The notes under the pieces: model-generated
Told to the model about the DNA's origin: nothing
What the model saw: the letters and a program-made list of their open reading frames with translations, nothing else
Database searches by the model: none
Program-made: the position numbers and the translations under genes
From: Actinomycetes bacterium
GTDB lineage: Bacteria; Actinomycetota; Acidimicrobiia; Acidimicrobiales; Acidimicrobiaceae
Direction: 5' to 3'
Length of the DNA stretch: 64,000 bases
NCBI GenBank assembly: GCA_021805205.1
Contig: JAJZFV010000043.1
Coordinates: forward strand, 62,001 to 126,000
Shown here: positions 42,810 through 52,147 of the stretch, piece after piece
How positions within the stretch are numbered: position 1 is the stretch's first letter
Layout: each line of letters opens with the position of its first letter

Positions 42810-45800
42810 TTATTGCTGCGCACCTCTGAGCTCGGCCCCTCGGGATAATTCAAGGGCCTCACCTACACTGAGTGGCTTCGAGAAAAGGTACCCTTGTACG
42901 TAGTCGGTATTTAGCTCAACTACGCGTCCAAGTTGAAGCATCGTCTCCACACCTTCTGCCACGATTTTGAGGTTTGCCGCCTTTGCGATCTCGAATAATG
43001 CGGGCAACATGTCATTGTGCGCACGTTGTTCTACATCAAAGCCTTGCACATAACTCTTATCGATCTTGAGTATCGAAAATGGTAGTTTACGAAGATTATC
43101 AATAGTCGAGTTCCCAACTCCGAAGTCATCGAGCGCCACCTGAAATCCAAGATCAACCGCATGACGCATATGGGCTTGAAACTCAGTACTTTGGAGAGCG
43201 GACGCCGACTCTGTCACTTCTATGATGAGGTCACTTTGGTTTAGCCCTCGTTCCAATAAATTATCGAGTAGCTTCGCGCAAAAGTCTCGTTCAAGAAATT
43301 GAAGTGCCGAAAAATTTACAGAAAAGCGCATAGACACTCCAGCGCTCCTCCAATTAGCAAGTTCGTCGAGGGCCAGCGATACTATCTTCCAACCCAACGG
43401 AATGATGTAGTTATGGCGCTCCGCGGCAGTGATAAATTCATCAGGCCCTACACTTCCTCTGTTGGGACATTGCCAACGGGCCAGAACTTCAAAGAACGCA
43501 ACTTCTTTTCCGGAGGGTGTAAAAACTGGTTGCAACGCTATGTAAAGTTCACTTCGTAATACTGCGTTTCGCAGATCCACGATCATTTGGAGTTCATTTC
43601 TTATATCGTCAACTCGAAGCCCGCCCTCATATGACTCGACCCTAGCCTTGCCAAGGCTCTTCGCCTTGTATGTAGCGCTTTCAGCCATTCGAATCAGACC
43701 TGATGCGTCTGCTCCGTGCGTAGCAGTTGCTACGCCGATACTGGCGGTAATCACCACCATTCCATAACGAGTGGATACGGGCTGAGAGATATCTCCTTTT
43801 AGCTCCTCTGCGATAAGGAGAGGAATTCCAGCTTCATCCACTCGTGGCAAGAAGAGGGCAAACTCATCGCCGCCTATCCGCGCGACAACTTCACCCGGGC
43901 GAGCCTTAGCTCGAATTCTTCCGGCGGTGACATTTAGAATCTCATCACATATTGCTTCGCCATATAGGTGATTGATATTTGCAAACTCATCGACGTCTAT
44001 CACGATCAGCGCAATTGCGCTGTCACTTGAGGAAGCCAGTGCCAAGTCACCCTGCATACGGGAGAGTAGAGCCGTTCTGTTTGCCAACCCCGTCAACGAA
44101 TCTCGAGCCGCTGAATCTCTAATATGGGCAACAAGTTCTCGCCGTTCAGAGATGTCCGTAGCAGATAAAACAAAACCCGATACCGATCCGTCCTGGCCCT
44201 CCATAGGTTCTACGTTTAGCAATATCCAGGCGGGGCGCCCCTTTGACGAGACAATCTTCAGCTCTATTGAGCCAAGGTGATTACGTCGCCCTTCCCTAAA
44301 GCCGCTGATCAAGTTTTCAAAATACGGGATTACCACATCAACTTCGTTAGTATCTAGAAAACTAAATAGGTTCAGTCCTACTAGCTCCTCTTCCTCCAAC
44401 TCGAGGATCTTCGCGACCGATGGCGAAGCATACTCAATGGTTCCAGCCATATCGATGATCCCCACCATGTCGTGGAGGTTTGCAGTTAGAGCCCGAAACC
44501 GTTCAGCCTCAGCCTCGGACGCACGTCGCAGAGAGTCAATTCGATAAAGGCGATCCTGGCTAACTACTATGAAGTTGAGTAACTTCTCGAGCACATTTAC
44601 AAATTTTGCGGTTGGACCCTTTGAACCTCCGAGTGGTCGAGCGCTTATGTCAATAAAAGAGCCACCCTCCCCAAGCAGCTTCATGTCCCTAATTGTCTCT
44701 TGGATAATATTTTCGCTTTCGAAATTTGATTGCCTCGTTGTTCGGGCACGCTGTCCAAAGTCGACATTTGCGAGGTGGACCAGTTCGCCATCCCTCATTG
44801 AAAGTGCAACATCAGCCCCAGCAAATTCGCCATGAAGCTCAAGTGCACCAATGATCAAGTTCGCAATTTCACGAGGTGTCATGTCAAATTTTGCGTTGTC
44901 CACAAAGGATATGAGTGCCTCTAGCTCTACGAATCTACGAGCGACTTTACTTCGAAGTTTAGCCCTTTCAAAGGCAACGGTTGCCGACCTCGCAAAGTGC
45001 ATGAGTATCTCGAGGTCTATCAAGTCAAAGGTCTCAGGAACATCCGACAGAACACCGAGAACTCCAACAACGTCATCACTTTGCCCAAACAAAGGGACTA
45101 CGACTATCGACTCGACGCCAGCAATTACCGACTCGAGGTAAACAAACATTCCATCGAGCTGAGGATAAAATCGCATCGCACTGCGATGAAAGATCAGCGA
45201 TGGCCGCTTATTTGCAGCTACAAATCCAGCTACGCCCTCTCGCGAACTTCTTATCCTGCCTACTTCACCACCCAAAGGACCATAGCTTCCGACTAGGTGC
45301 GAAGTTTCTTCAATTTGATCGATCACAACTATGCGTGCCGAACTTCCCCTGACTAGCGACGATGCGATGCGTGCTATGTCACTGTAGGCAACCGCATCAT
45401 CGTCGTTAAAGACAAGCGATTGCAGGGCATCGCTTAGATATGAGAATCCATCCTTATAGCGATTTGCCTTAAAAGCGTTGTAAGTTGCGTCAATGAAGCG
45501 AGCCATCCGTCTTACGCCAACAAGTTTTATCACTGACCCCAACTCTTGAAGTGTTGCATTAGCTGTGGCTCGAGCAATTAGTACCCCGGAAAGAAGTGGC
45601 GAATCGGAGTGCGCATAAAGTGGAACTAATAAAAATCGCTGCCCGTAACAGTTGTTCGAATCTTGGACGAATTGAATCGACTTGGTGGTTCCTTCATCAA
45701 GAAGGCAAGAGGCGAAATTGCCATCTTCATGAAGAGGCCAGAAATCAGGAAGAAAGTCGTCTTTGCCGATGTCGCTCGAGTCCCTAGCCGAATAGCCACC

Positions 45801-45953
45801 CTTCACAAAAGCGAGGCGATCGGGGTCGTAGCAAAATAACCACACCGCTTCTAGATTAGTATTGTCGGCTAAGGTCGCACAGATATCCTTTGAAACTCCA
45901 AAGAGTTGCTTAGAATCAGTCCATCGCGTGGACAACGCCATCGGTACCCGCAT
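42810..45953 (-). CDS. GAF-GAF-PAS-GGDEF-EAL c-di-GMP protein
   Basis: 1047 residues, soluble. Two GAF domains (about 20-150 and 185-335), a third GAF-like stretch (345-480), PAS (495-610), GGDEF and EAL. The GGDEF motif is intact (ARIGGDEFALFL), but the inhibitory RxxD is RPGE. The EAL signature is EVL (FFEVLARWQ); the other catalytic residues are present (VNFSALQF, IIEVTES, ALDDFGVGNS, LKID, VAEGVET, VQGYLFSKP). Unlike the 27-31 kb protein it has no membrane anchor and no zinc-like tail. ATG at 45953 has only GGAA close by; an inverted repeat lies upstream at 46016-46051. Confidence 0.9.
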   Translation of the reverse strand: MRVPMALSTRWTDSKQLFGVSKDICATLADNTNLEAVWLFCYDPDRLAFVKGGYSARDSSDIGKDDFLPDFWPLHEDGNFASCLLDEGTTKSIQFVQDSNNCYGQRFLLVPLYAHSDSPLLSGVLIARATANATLQELGSVIKLVGVRRMARFIDATYNAFKANRYKDGFSYLSDALQSLVFNDDDAVAYSDIARIASSLVRGSSARIVVIDQIEETSHLVGSYGPLGGEVGRIRSSREGVAGFVAANKRPSLIFHRSAMRFYPQLDGMFVYLESVIAGVESIVVVPLFGQSDDVVGVLGVLSDVPETFDLIDLEILMHFARSATVAFERAKLRSKVARRFVELEALISFVDNAKFDMTPREIANLIIGALELHGEFAGADVALSMRDGELVHLANVDFGQRARTTRQSNFESENIIQETIRDMKLLGEGGSFIDISARPLGGSKGPTAKFVNVLEKLLNFIVVSQDRLYRIDSLRRASEAEAERFRALTANLHDMVGIIDMAGTIEYASPSVAKILELEEEELVGLNLFSFLDTNEVDVVIPYFENLISGFREGRRNHLGSIELKIVSSKGRPAWILLNVEPMEGQDGSVSGFVLSATDISERRELVAHIRDSAARDSLTGLANRTALLSRMQGDLALASSSDSAIALIVIDVDEFANINHLYGEAICDEILNVTAGRIRAKARPGEVVARIGGDEFALFLPRVDEAGIPLLIAEELKGDISQPVSTRYGMVVITASIGVATATHGADASGLIRMAESATYKAKSLGKARVESYEGGLRVDDIRNELQMIVDLRNAVLRSELYIALQPVFTPSGKEVAFFEVLARWQCPNRGSVGPDEFITAAERHNYIIPLGWKIVSLALDELANWRSAGVSMRFSVNFSALQFLERDFCAKLLDNLLERGLNQSDLIIEVTESASALQSTEFQAHMRHAVDLGFQVALDDFGVGNSTIDNLRKLPFSILKIDKSYVQGFDVEQRAHNDMLPALFEIAKAANLKIVAEGVETMLQLGRVVELNTDYVQGYLFSKPLSVGEALELSRGAELRGAQQ

Positions 45954-46538
45954 TTCCGATCAATCTAACCCAAACTCCATAGAATCAAGTCGCGACAAGC
46001 AAAGAAGGTTGCTACTTGAAACCTCTAGTAAGAACTTACTAGAACTTTCAAACAAACCTACTTGATTAAGATAGTTATATCGATGCACGCCACCCAGATC
46101 GACACTTACAACGATGAATAGCTGTCGCTCCAAGTAGCCGAACCTAATCGTACCGCTGCACAAGGCGACTACGAAATCACCTCTGCGCCTGCGGGAGCTC
46201 GAACCTTATCTCAATCACCTAATCGGAGTCGCTACCAGAGTGACTTTTTCCAATGTCGAATTACTAAAAATTATATTTGATAATTCAAGTAATATCAAAG
46301 CTCCTTAGAGGTACCCCTAACTTGTACCTTCACGATGGCCAAAACACCTTAAATTCAACAAAGACTCTCGATCGGGGGGGCGAACCATAGCCGCGAATAA
46401 TACTGCAAGTTTCAGGCGAGATCCTCAATTGGATCAATCAGCTTGAATACCTCGCCACCGGGGCCGATTACCACCCAAGCAAGAACTGTTTATACTCAAT
46501 GAACGTTGCAGCTAGCATCGCCCACAGGAGAAACCACG
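45954..46538. other. Gene-free divergent region with inverted repeat
   Basis: 585 bases between the GGDEF-EAL gene and a membrane-protein gene. The one clear element is the 36-bp inverted repeat at 46016-46051. A run of seven G residues (46374-46380) is also present. No convincing small gene. Confidence 0.5.
46016..46051. promoter_or_regulatory. 36-bp interrupted palindrome upstream of GGDEF-EAL gene
   Basis: Outer arms TTGAAA/TTTCAA and inner arms TCTAGTAAG/CTTACTAGA pair around the centre at 46033/46034; 15 of 18 positions match. It is 63 bases before the gene start, a suitable place for an operator. Confidence 0.55.
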
Positions 46539-47195
46539 TTGATTCAACATTTGAAGAGCGAACCCCGATGGCCCGCAACCGTTGCACTTGGAATCGCTAT
46601 ATCGCTTTACGTGGTTTTACCATCAAAGCTAATCTTCGGCCCAAGATTTATAATTCCACTTCTCGAGGCCGCCCTCTTGATCCCACTTAACATTGCCGTT
46701 CCATTTAGAAATCACACCGAAACAACGATATTTAGAGCGCTTGCCGTGGGGCTCATTCTTCTTATCAACGTCTCCAATCTGACCTCGGTAGCGCTCCTAG
46801 TCAAACAACTTCTAGTAAACAATTCCCTTTCCGGTAAAGTGCTTGTAACAGCAGCTGCGGCAATCTGGTTAACCAATATCTTCGTCTTCGGCCTCTGGTT
46901 TTGGGAGGTTGACAGAGGAGGTCCTGCGAAGCGAGCGATGGCCTTAGTCGATGGAGTCCAACTCCCACCGGACTTCCTGTTCCCGCAGATGTCAATTGAA
47001 CAGCTGCAAAAAATGAATTGGCGCCCTTCATTCTTCGACTATCTCTACCTATCGCTCACAAATGCGACCGCTTTTAGCCCTACAGATACGATGCCGCTTA
47101 CTAAGGTTGCAAAGGCACTCATGGCCTTTGAGTCGCTGGTGTCCATGGTTACCGTTCTAATTGTTGCGGCAAGGGCCGTAAACATATTGCCTTAG
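46539..47195 (+). CDS. Channel-like membrane protein of unknown function
   Basis: 218 residues with about six hydrophobic segments. The C-terminal hairpin reads LSLTNATAFSPTDTMPLT then KALMAFESLVSMVTVLIVAARAVNIL, resembling the pore-helix hairpin of two-TM channels and DUF1345-type proteins, but no TVGYG filter is present. TTG at 46539 is chosen (ACAGGAG eight bases upstream) over 46506. Confidence 0.65.
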   Translation: MIQHLKSEPRWPATVALGIAISLYVVLPSKLIFGPRFIIPLLEAALLIPLNIAVPFRNHTETTIFRALAVGLILLINVSNLTSVALLVKQLLVNNSLSGKVLVTAAAAIWLTNIFVFGLWFWEVDRGGPAKRAMALVDGVQLPPDFLFPQMSIEQLQKMNWRPSFFDYLYLSLTNATAFSPTDTMPLTKVAKALMAFESLVSMVTVLIVAARAVNILP

Positions 47196-47268
47196 GCGCC
47201 GAACCAAAAGGTCCCTTCGACGCAGCCAGTAACAGCAGTCAAATCGATCGTTCCGGTCAAGGGAAAGG

Positions 47269-47712
47269 CTAGATGTTTGCATCTCTCACGCGCCTGCACA
47301 ACTCCTCCAACTCCTCCAACTCTTTCGGTCCAAGCTTTGAGGCAAAGAACTTATTAGCTATCGGATCATGACTACGAAGAGCCTCTTCAATTCGTAGCGC
47401 TCCAATCGAAGTCAACCTAACTAAAGTTGCCCGTCGGTTTGTAGGATCTACCTCACGATCGACAACTCCCGCTGCTTCCATTTTGTCGAGCATCCGACTA
47501 AAAGTGCTCGCTGGAAAGGTTATCTGTTGCGCCAATTCCCCCACTCTCAAGCAATTTAACTCAGAACGATATATTCGAACCATGGTTTCAAACCATGGTC
47601 CAGGCAACCCCGTCGCCTCTTCTAATCCTCGATATAAGTTGCGCTGGAGGTAAGATGCTGCCTCCATGAGAAGTCCGATTCGGTCAAAGAGCTTTGCATC
47701 AAAATTCGTCAC
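47269..47712 (-). CDS. MarR-family repressor of the dioxygenase operon
   Basis: 147 residues from GTG at 47712. Winged-helix core: LRVGELAQQITFPASTFSRML (HTH) and AGVVDREVDPTNRRATLVRL (wing). The open frame extends to 47751, but those extra codons are the operator itself (they encode a PYG repeat), so the shorter start is preferred; a TACAAT hexamer seven bases before the GTG suggests a leaderless mRNA. It is divergent from an extradiol dioxygenase, a layout known from MhqR/YodB-type quinone sensors. Confidence 0.85.
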   Translation of the reverse strand: MTNFDAKLFDRIGLLMEAASYLQRNLYRGLEEATGLPGPWFETMVRIYRSELNCLRVGELAQQITFPASTFSRMLDKMEAAGVVDREVDPTNRRATLVRLTSIGALRIEEALRSHDPIANKFFASKLGPKELEELEELCRRVRDANI

Positions 47713-47719
47713 AATTATT

Positions 47720-47748
47720 ATTGTACCATATGGAATAATTCCATATGG
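47720..47748. promoter_or_regulatory. MarR operator and overlapping divergent promoters
   Basis: Perfect inverted repeat at 47726-47748: CCATATGGAAT, one central base, ATTCCATATGG. On the minus strand it abuts the -10 TACAAT (47725-47720) of marR. On the plus strand TTCCAT (47739-47744) is a possible -35 with TATTAT 17 bases later (47762-47767) for the dioxygenase gene. One bound repressor dimer could silence both. Confidence 0.75.
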
Positions 47749-47799
47749 CATAATTGCTGAATATTATATAAGCAAAGAAGATAGATCGAGGAAACTTTT

Positions 47800-48573
47800 A
47801 TGACAATAACAGCAACCTTCGTGGGCCACGGAAGTCCGATGAATACCATTGAGACCAATAAGTGGACCGATTCCTGGCATAACCTTGGTGAAACATTGGG
47901 AAAACCTCGTGCAATCCTTGCCATTTCAGCCCATTGGTATATAGACGCAACCGCAGTTACGTCAATGGAGCGGCCAAAGGTAATTCATGACTTTTACGGA
48001 TTTCCCCAAGAACTCTCCAACTTTGACTATCCAGCACCAGGTAGCCCCGATCTTGCGCTGAGAGTCGCCGAAATCGCAAAGCCAGAGGTCGTGAGTTTGG
48101 ACGACAAGAGCTGGGGGATCGACCATGGGACGTGGTCGGTACTTGCACATATGTATCCCGAGGCAGACGTTCCCATAGTTCAATTGGCTATCGACGCGCG
48201 AAAGCCAATTGAATACCACATTGATCTCGGAGCAAAGTTGGCTCCCCTTCTCGACGAAGACGTCTTGGTCCTAGCCTCGGGGAACGTAGTGCACAACCTC
48301 CGCCAGATTCAGTGGAAAGCTGAAGATCAAGGGTTTAAGTGGGCATGGGAATTCGACGTCGACGTTGCCTCAACGATTCAAAACCACCCCGAGGAATTGC
48401 GAAACCTGAAGGCTCATGACGCCTATCGTCTTGCCGTTCCAACACCAGATCACTTCCTTCCCCTCGCTTACATAGCCGGAATCGCCGCAGCTAAGGGTCT
48501 CAAATTCGAAAAGGTAATTGAAGGGTGTACCCTAGGTTCACTATCGATGACAACCTACAAGTTGAACAAGTAA
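47800..48573 (+). CDS. LigB/DODA-type extradiol ring-cleavage dioxygenase (YgiD-like)
   Basis: 257 residues, class III extradiol dioxygenase. VGHGSPMN carries the first iron ligand region, AISAHWYI the catalytic His, WGIDHGTWSVL and SGNVVHNLR further conserved His residues. E. coli YgiD opens the ring of L-DOPA; Bacillus MhqO/MhqE-type relatives act in quinone and catechol defence. ATG with GAGGAA seven bases upstream. First gene of a three-gene plus-strand set under the adjacent MarR operator. Confidence 0.88.
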   Translation: MTITATFVGHGSPMNTIETNKWTDSWHNLGETLGKPRAILAISAHWYIDATAVTSMERPKVIHDFYGFPQELSNFDYPAPGSPDLALRVAEIAKPEVVSLDDKSWGIDHGTWSVLAHMYPEADVPIVQLAIDARKPIEYHIDLGAKLAPLLDEDVLVLASGNVVHNLRQIQWKAEDQGFKWAWEFDVDVASTIQNHPEELRNLKAHDAYRLAVPTPDHFLPLAYIAGIAAAKGLKFEKVIEGCTLGSLSMTTYKLNK

Positions 48574-48607
48574 AGAAGACTATTGCCACCAAAGGAAAAG
48601 AGACTCA

Positions 48608-49228
48608 ATGTCAAGTTACAACTTTATAAGTTTTGGAACCACCGATCTTTCAGCTCCGTTAGTAGTCCTGCTCCACGGTCGAGGGGCTAACGAAACTTCT
48701 CTAACCGACCTAGCGCGCAAGCTAAATCCTGAACATCGAGTCATCTCACTCCGAGGACCGATTCAGCTAGCCCCAAGCAGTTACACCTGGTTTCAAAATA
48801 GAGGGATAGGACGACCGATACCCGAATCACTACGGCAATCTCTCGATTGGTTCTACAGTTTCTATGAATCTGCAAATTCAGAGGCAAGTCCAGTGGCGGT
48901 GATCGGATTTAGCGGCGGCGCAGCCTTCGCAGGTGCGATCGCCCTTGACAAGAAGATACCCTTAGCAGGTTCAGCCATCCTCTATGGAACAGTTCCCTTC
49001 GATGCCGGGCTATCAACTGAAAACAACTCGCTCTCCGGTGCACAAATCTTCGCGGCACAGGGTACTCGAGACCAAGTGATGCCACCTGAACTGATGGAAA
49101 AGACTTGGAAGTATCTTCACACCGAATCCGGAGCCACCCTTGAGGCACTCAAGAGCAACGGAGGCCACGAGATTACACCTGACGTCGCAGCCCATTTGAA
49201 GACGTGGATTGACCGTGTCGTCGAATAG
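48608..49228 (+). CDS. Phospholipase/carboxylesterase-type hydrolase (MhqD-like)
   Basis: 206 residues, alpha/beta hydrolase. VVLLHGRGANE (oxyanion loop), IGFSGGAAFA (nucleophile Ser), GTRDQVMPP (Asp) and SNGGHEI (His) complete the triad. Same family as B. subtilis MhqD, which is encoded with a dioxygenase under a MarR regulator and responds to methylhydroquinone. ATG start; 34 bases after the dioxygenase, overlapping the next gene. Confidence 0.85.
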   Translation: MSSYNFISFGTTDLSAPLVVLLHGRGANETSLTDLARKLNPEHRVISLRGPIQLAPSSYTWFQNRGIGRPIPESLRQSLDWFYSFYESANSEASPVAVIGFSGGAAFAGAIALDKKIPLAGSAILYGTVPFDAGLSTENNSLSGAQIFAAQGTRDQVMPPELMEKTWKYLHTESGATLEALKSNGGHEITPDVAAHLKTWIDRVVE

Positions 49229-50266
49229 TCAATTTGAATTTGGCGTATTTACATTCGGAGAGGTGGCGGTTGGTCCAAGCTCAATCGCAACAACGAGTCC
49301 TAAAACTCGTCTAAGGGAAATAATAGAATTGGCAAAGATAGCAGACCAAGCGGGTATCGACGTATTTGGGGTAGGAGAGCACCACAGAAAGGACTTCGCA
49401 ATCTCATCTCCTCCAGTTATTCTCGCCGCGATAGCCGAAGCAACGCGACAGATCTGCTTGACTTCTACCGTTACCGTCCTTTCAACCGCGGACCCAGTGA
49501 AAGTGTATGAGGACTTCGCGTCACTCGACCTAATTTCAGATGGCCGCGCCGAAATAACCGCAGGTCGCGGTGCCTACATAGAATCTTTCCCGCTCTTTGG
49601 ATACGATCTAGCAGATTACGAGGAGCTATTTGATGAGAAGCTTTTGCTGCTGACGCAAATTATCAAAACCGAGAAAGTCGATTGGGCTGGAAAGTATCGT
49701 GCTCCGCTCGACTCGGCGGGAGTCTATCCCAGGGCAACAACGAAGGAATTACCACTTTGGTTAGCTGTTGGGGGAACTCCCCCATCAGTCGTACGTGCTG
49801 CGAAATTCGGACTACCTGTTTACTTTGCGATACTTTCAAATCCAAAGGGATTTGCCGAGCTAGCAACACTATATCGACAAGGCGTGGATCGATTTGGAAC
49901 CCTAAGTAGTGAGAGTCGTATAGGTGTATCGAGCCACTTCTTCACTGAATCAACCTCTCAAGGGGCGAAAGATGCCTTCTACCCTACTACGCGCAGTACA
50001 TAAGCGAGAACATGCCTGGTAAACGAGGTGGACACCTTTCGCGAACCAGCTTCAACGAATGGCTCTCGCCAAGTGGAGCTTTAATGGTAGGAAGTCCCGC
50101 TGAAATAACAGAAAAAATTCTTTGGGAAATCGAAGTATTAGGCAACAGTCGTTTCTTGGCACAAATAGGTCTAGGAGGAGTTCCCCTCAAAGAGACCACC
50201 CGATCGATAGAGCTTCTCGCCACTGAGGTCGTTCCAAACGTTCGAAAGGCTCTATCCAAACCCTGA
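49215..50266 (+). pseudogene. LLM-class flavin oxidoreductase with a frameshift
   Basis: Luciferase-like monooxygenase family. Frame 1 (from GTG 49215, GTGGA six bases upstream) runs through VGEHHRKDFAISSPPVIL, ERAEITAGRG-like GRAEITAGRG and PLWLAVGGTP, then stops at 50003. The expected continuation is in another frame: after FYP at about 49982 the codons TAC TAC GCG CAG read YYAQYISENMPG and go on to 50266 with GALMVGSPAEITEKI. One base is missing in the ACCCTAC stretch near 49982-49986. It is either a recent inactivation or a sequencing/assembly error; both halves are otherwise intact. Confidence 0.82.
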
Positions 50267-51004
50267 ATACCTCAAGGTCATTTAGGGATTAGAAGAACCC
50301 TACAACCGGCAGTCGACGTCTAAGAAAGATCGGTTGGAGCAACCTTGCTTGGACGATCAACAGGAGTTTCGGTCTGATTTGATCTAAGTTGTCCAAATGT
50401 TGATCGATTTGAACTACCACGTTCCTCGAAACGGATCGAAACTTCGATACAGAACCCATCATTTATGCCCATTTCGTCCAAATAAAACGAGAATTGACGG
50501 AAGAACAGACCATAAAACAGGGAATCGAAAATCATTCGCAGACGAATAGGCGAACCACTAAATATGAGCTGTATCAAAACCAACATAACGATCGTCAAGC
50601 CGCTAATAGTTGAACTTCATTGTCTTGCTAATCAAAAGGGGCTCCGGCCCAGCCATAGGTTTCGGAGTAGTCAACTCCACAAGTAGTTTTCTCGGAGTTA
50701 ACTCCCCCCAGCTTACATCTAAGCGATTTCGGCGACTACTACAAAACTTCGCAAGCAAACATCGCACTGGGCGATCCGTATGTAGAGTTCTTACGGCAAT
50801 CCGAGAAACATCTCGACCAAAATTAGAGATTCACTCGGTTCAATGGAGCACCTTATGTCGTCACGAATCCCTTCAACTTACCGACCTATATATAAAACCA
50901 ACTCCCGTGAGTTCACGCTTGTAAAAATCGTCCCGCAGATAAGGGGCGTAATCAAAGCCGATGGTTCAACGATGGTTCAAGTCTAAAAAGTTTTCGCATT
51001 CGAC
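50267..51004. other. Gene-free stretch between LLM gene and chrA
   Basis: 738 bases. Two related inverted repeats, GGAGT-N-AACTCC at 50663-50677 and the 12-bp palindrome GGAGTTAACTCC at 50694-50705, lie 16 bases apart. Reading frames of about 90-100 codons on both strands have neither ribosome-binding sites nor recognisable motifs and are not called. Confidence 0.45.
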
Positions 51005-52147
51005 TCAACCAGGGATCACACCTAGGTAAAAGAGTATTGCGGCGACACATCCTGCACCTAGGATGACAATCACTACACTGATTCGAAAACGCACCAAAAG
51101 AAGCAAGGACAAGAAGAGAAGAACGAATTGCCAAATATGCTTTAAGTCCAGAGTAAGTGGAACTGAAGCTCCCAAAATTGCGCCGATTGCCGCCGGTCCT
51201 ATTCCATCAAGGAAATAACGCATGGCGATGTTTTGCCGTACGCGCGCGAAGCGTTTAGCTCCGAAGATGACAAATATAAAAGATGGGGAAAAGGCAACTA
51301 GAGCTGCAAGCAAGCCTCCTCCGACTCCGGCCGCTGAGTAGCCAACTACAGCTACCGTCTGAACTACGGGTCCCGGAGTAATCTGACCTAAAGCGACAGC
51401 GCTCAGAAACATTTGACTACTCATCCAATGGTAGGTTGTGACAGCGTCACCTCGCATGAGAGGGACGATAATAAATCCACCGCCATAGGAGAGTGCCCCG
51501 ACCTTAAATGCCACCCAAGCCACTTTAACAAAGACTGACGAAATCGCACGGGGTGGAAGAGTTGGAAATAGAGCAATAAGGTTTTGATGGCTCCTAGGGT
51601 AAATGGGTCTTCGCCAAAGAAACTCAACCAACCCACACACAAGCAAGACCAGAACGAGGAATGGGCCAGCGTATATTGCTCCAACTACGCCTGCACCTAC
51701 GTAAGTCACCCATCGAAAAGCGTTGTGCTTCCTCTCCCAGCTTGACGGCAAGAGATTAATTGCTGCCTGTGCAGCGATGGCAGCTACGGTTGCACCTGCC
51801 CCTTCTCCAATTGCGAGGATAATTTTGGGAGTTGATCGCGAGATAAAGACCGATGCCAACGCCAATACAAGAATTAGACCCGGCGCTATGAATAAAAAAC
51901 CGCCCAACAGTGCGCCTAGAGTTCCTCTAACTTTCCATGCTGAATATATAGCAAGCTGCGAAGTAGTGGGGCCAGGGAGAAGATTGCAAGTTGCGATAGC
52001 ATCTTCAAAGTGCTCCGCGTCGATCCACTCTTTCTCAACAACACAAAGTTCGCGCAAGAGCCGGATGTGCGTCGGTGGTCCGCCGAAACTAAATATCCCT
52101 ATCTTTGACCAATTGATCGCTACTTCCTTGAGTGAGGCTTTATACAT
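51005..52147 (-). CDS. chrA: Chromate transporter
   Basis: 380 residues, full-length (two-domain) CHR family protein that exports chromate by proton antiport. Each half carries the signature: GIFSFGGPPTHIRLLRE with CNLLPGPTTSQLAIY in the N-terminal half, and GALSYGGGFIIVPLM with LGQITPGPVVQTV in the C-terminal half. ATG at 52147 is chosen, since the 73 residues of open frame before it do not belong to the family and GAAGAG precedes it by seven bases. Stands alone; no chrB regulator seen. Confidence 0.92.
   Translation of the reverse strand: MYKASLKEVAINWSKIGIFSFGGPPTHIRLLRELCVVEKEWIDAEHFEDAIATCNLLPGPTTSQLAIYSAWKVRGTLGALLGGFLFIAPGLILVLALASVFISRSTPKIILAIGEGAGATVAAIAAQAAINLLPSSWERKHNAFRWVTYVGAGVVGAIYAGPFLVLVLLVCGLVEFLWRRPIYPRSHQNLIALFPTLPPRAISSVFVKVAWVAFKVGALSYGGGFIIVPLMRGDAVTTYHWMSSQMFLSAVALGQITPGPVVQTVAVVGYSAAGVGGGLLAALVAFSPSFIFVIFGAKRFARVRQNIAMRYFLDGIGPAAIGAILGASVPLTLDLKHIWQFVLLFLSLLLLVRFRISVVIVILGAGCVAAILFYLGVIPG

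Noticed and set aside
46161-46245. tRNA-like GGAGCTCGAACC segment
   Set aside because: No acceptor or anticodon stems can be drawn around it.
47713-47751. Longer start of the second MarR gene
   Set aside because: The extra codons are the operator palindrome; they encode a PYG repeat and would place coding sequence over the promoter.
50320-50924. Frames of 92 (minus) and 104 (plus) codons
   Set aside because: No ribosome-binding sites, no motifs, atypical composition.
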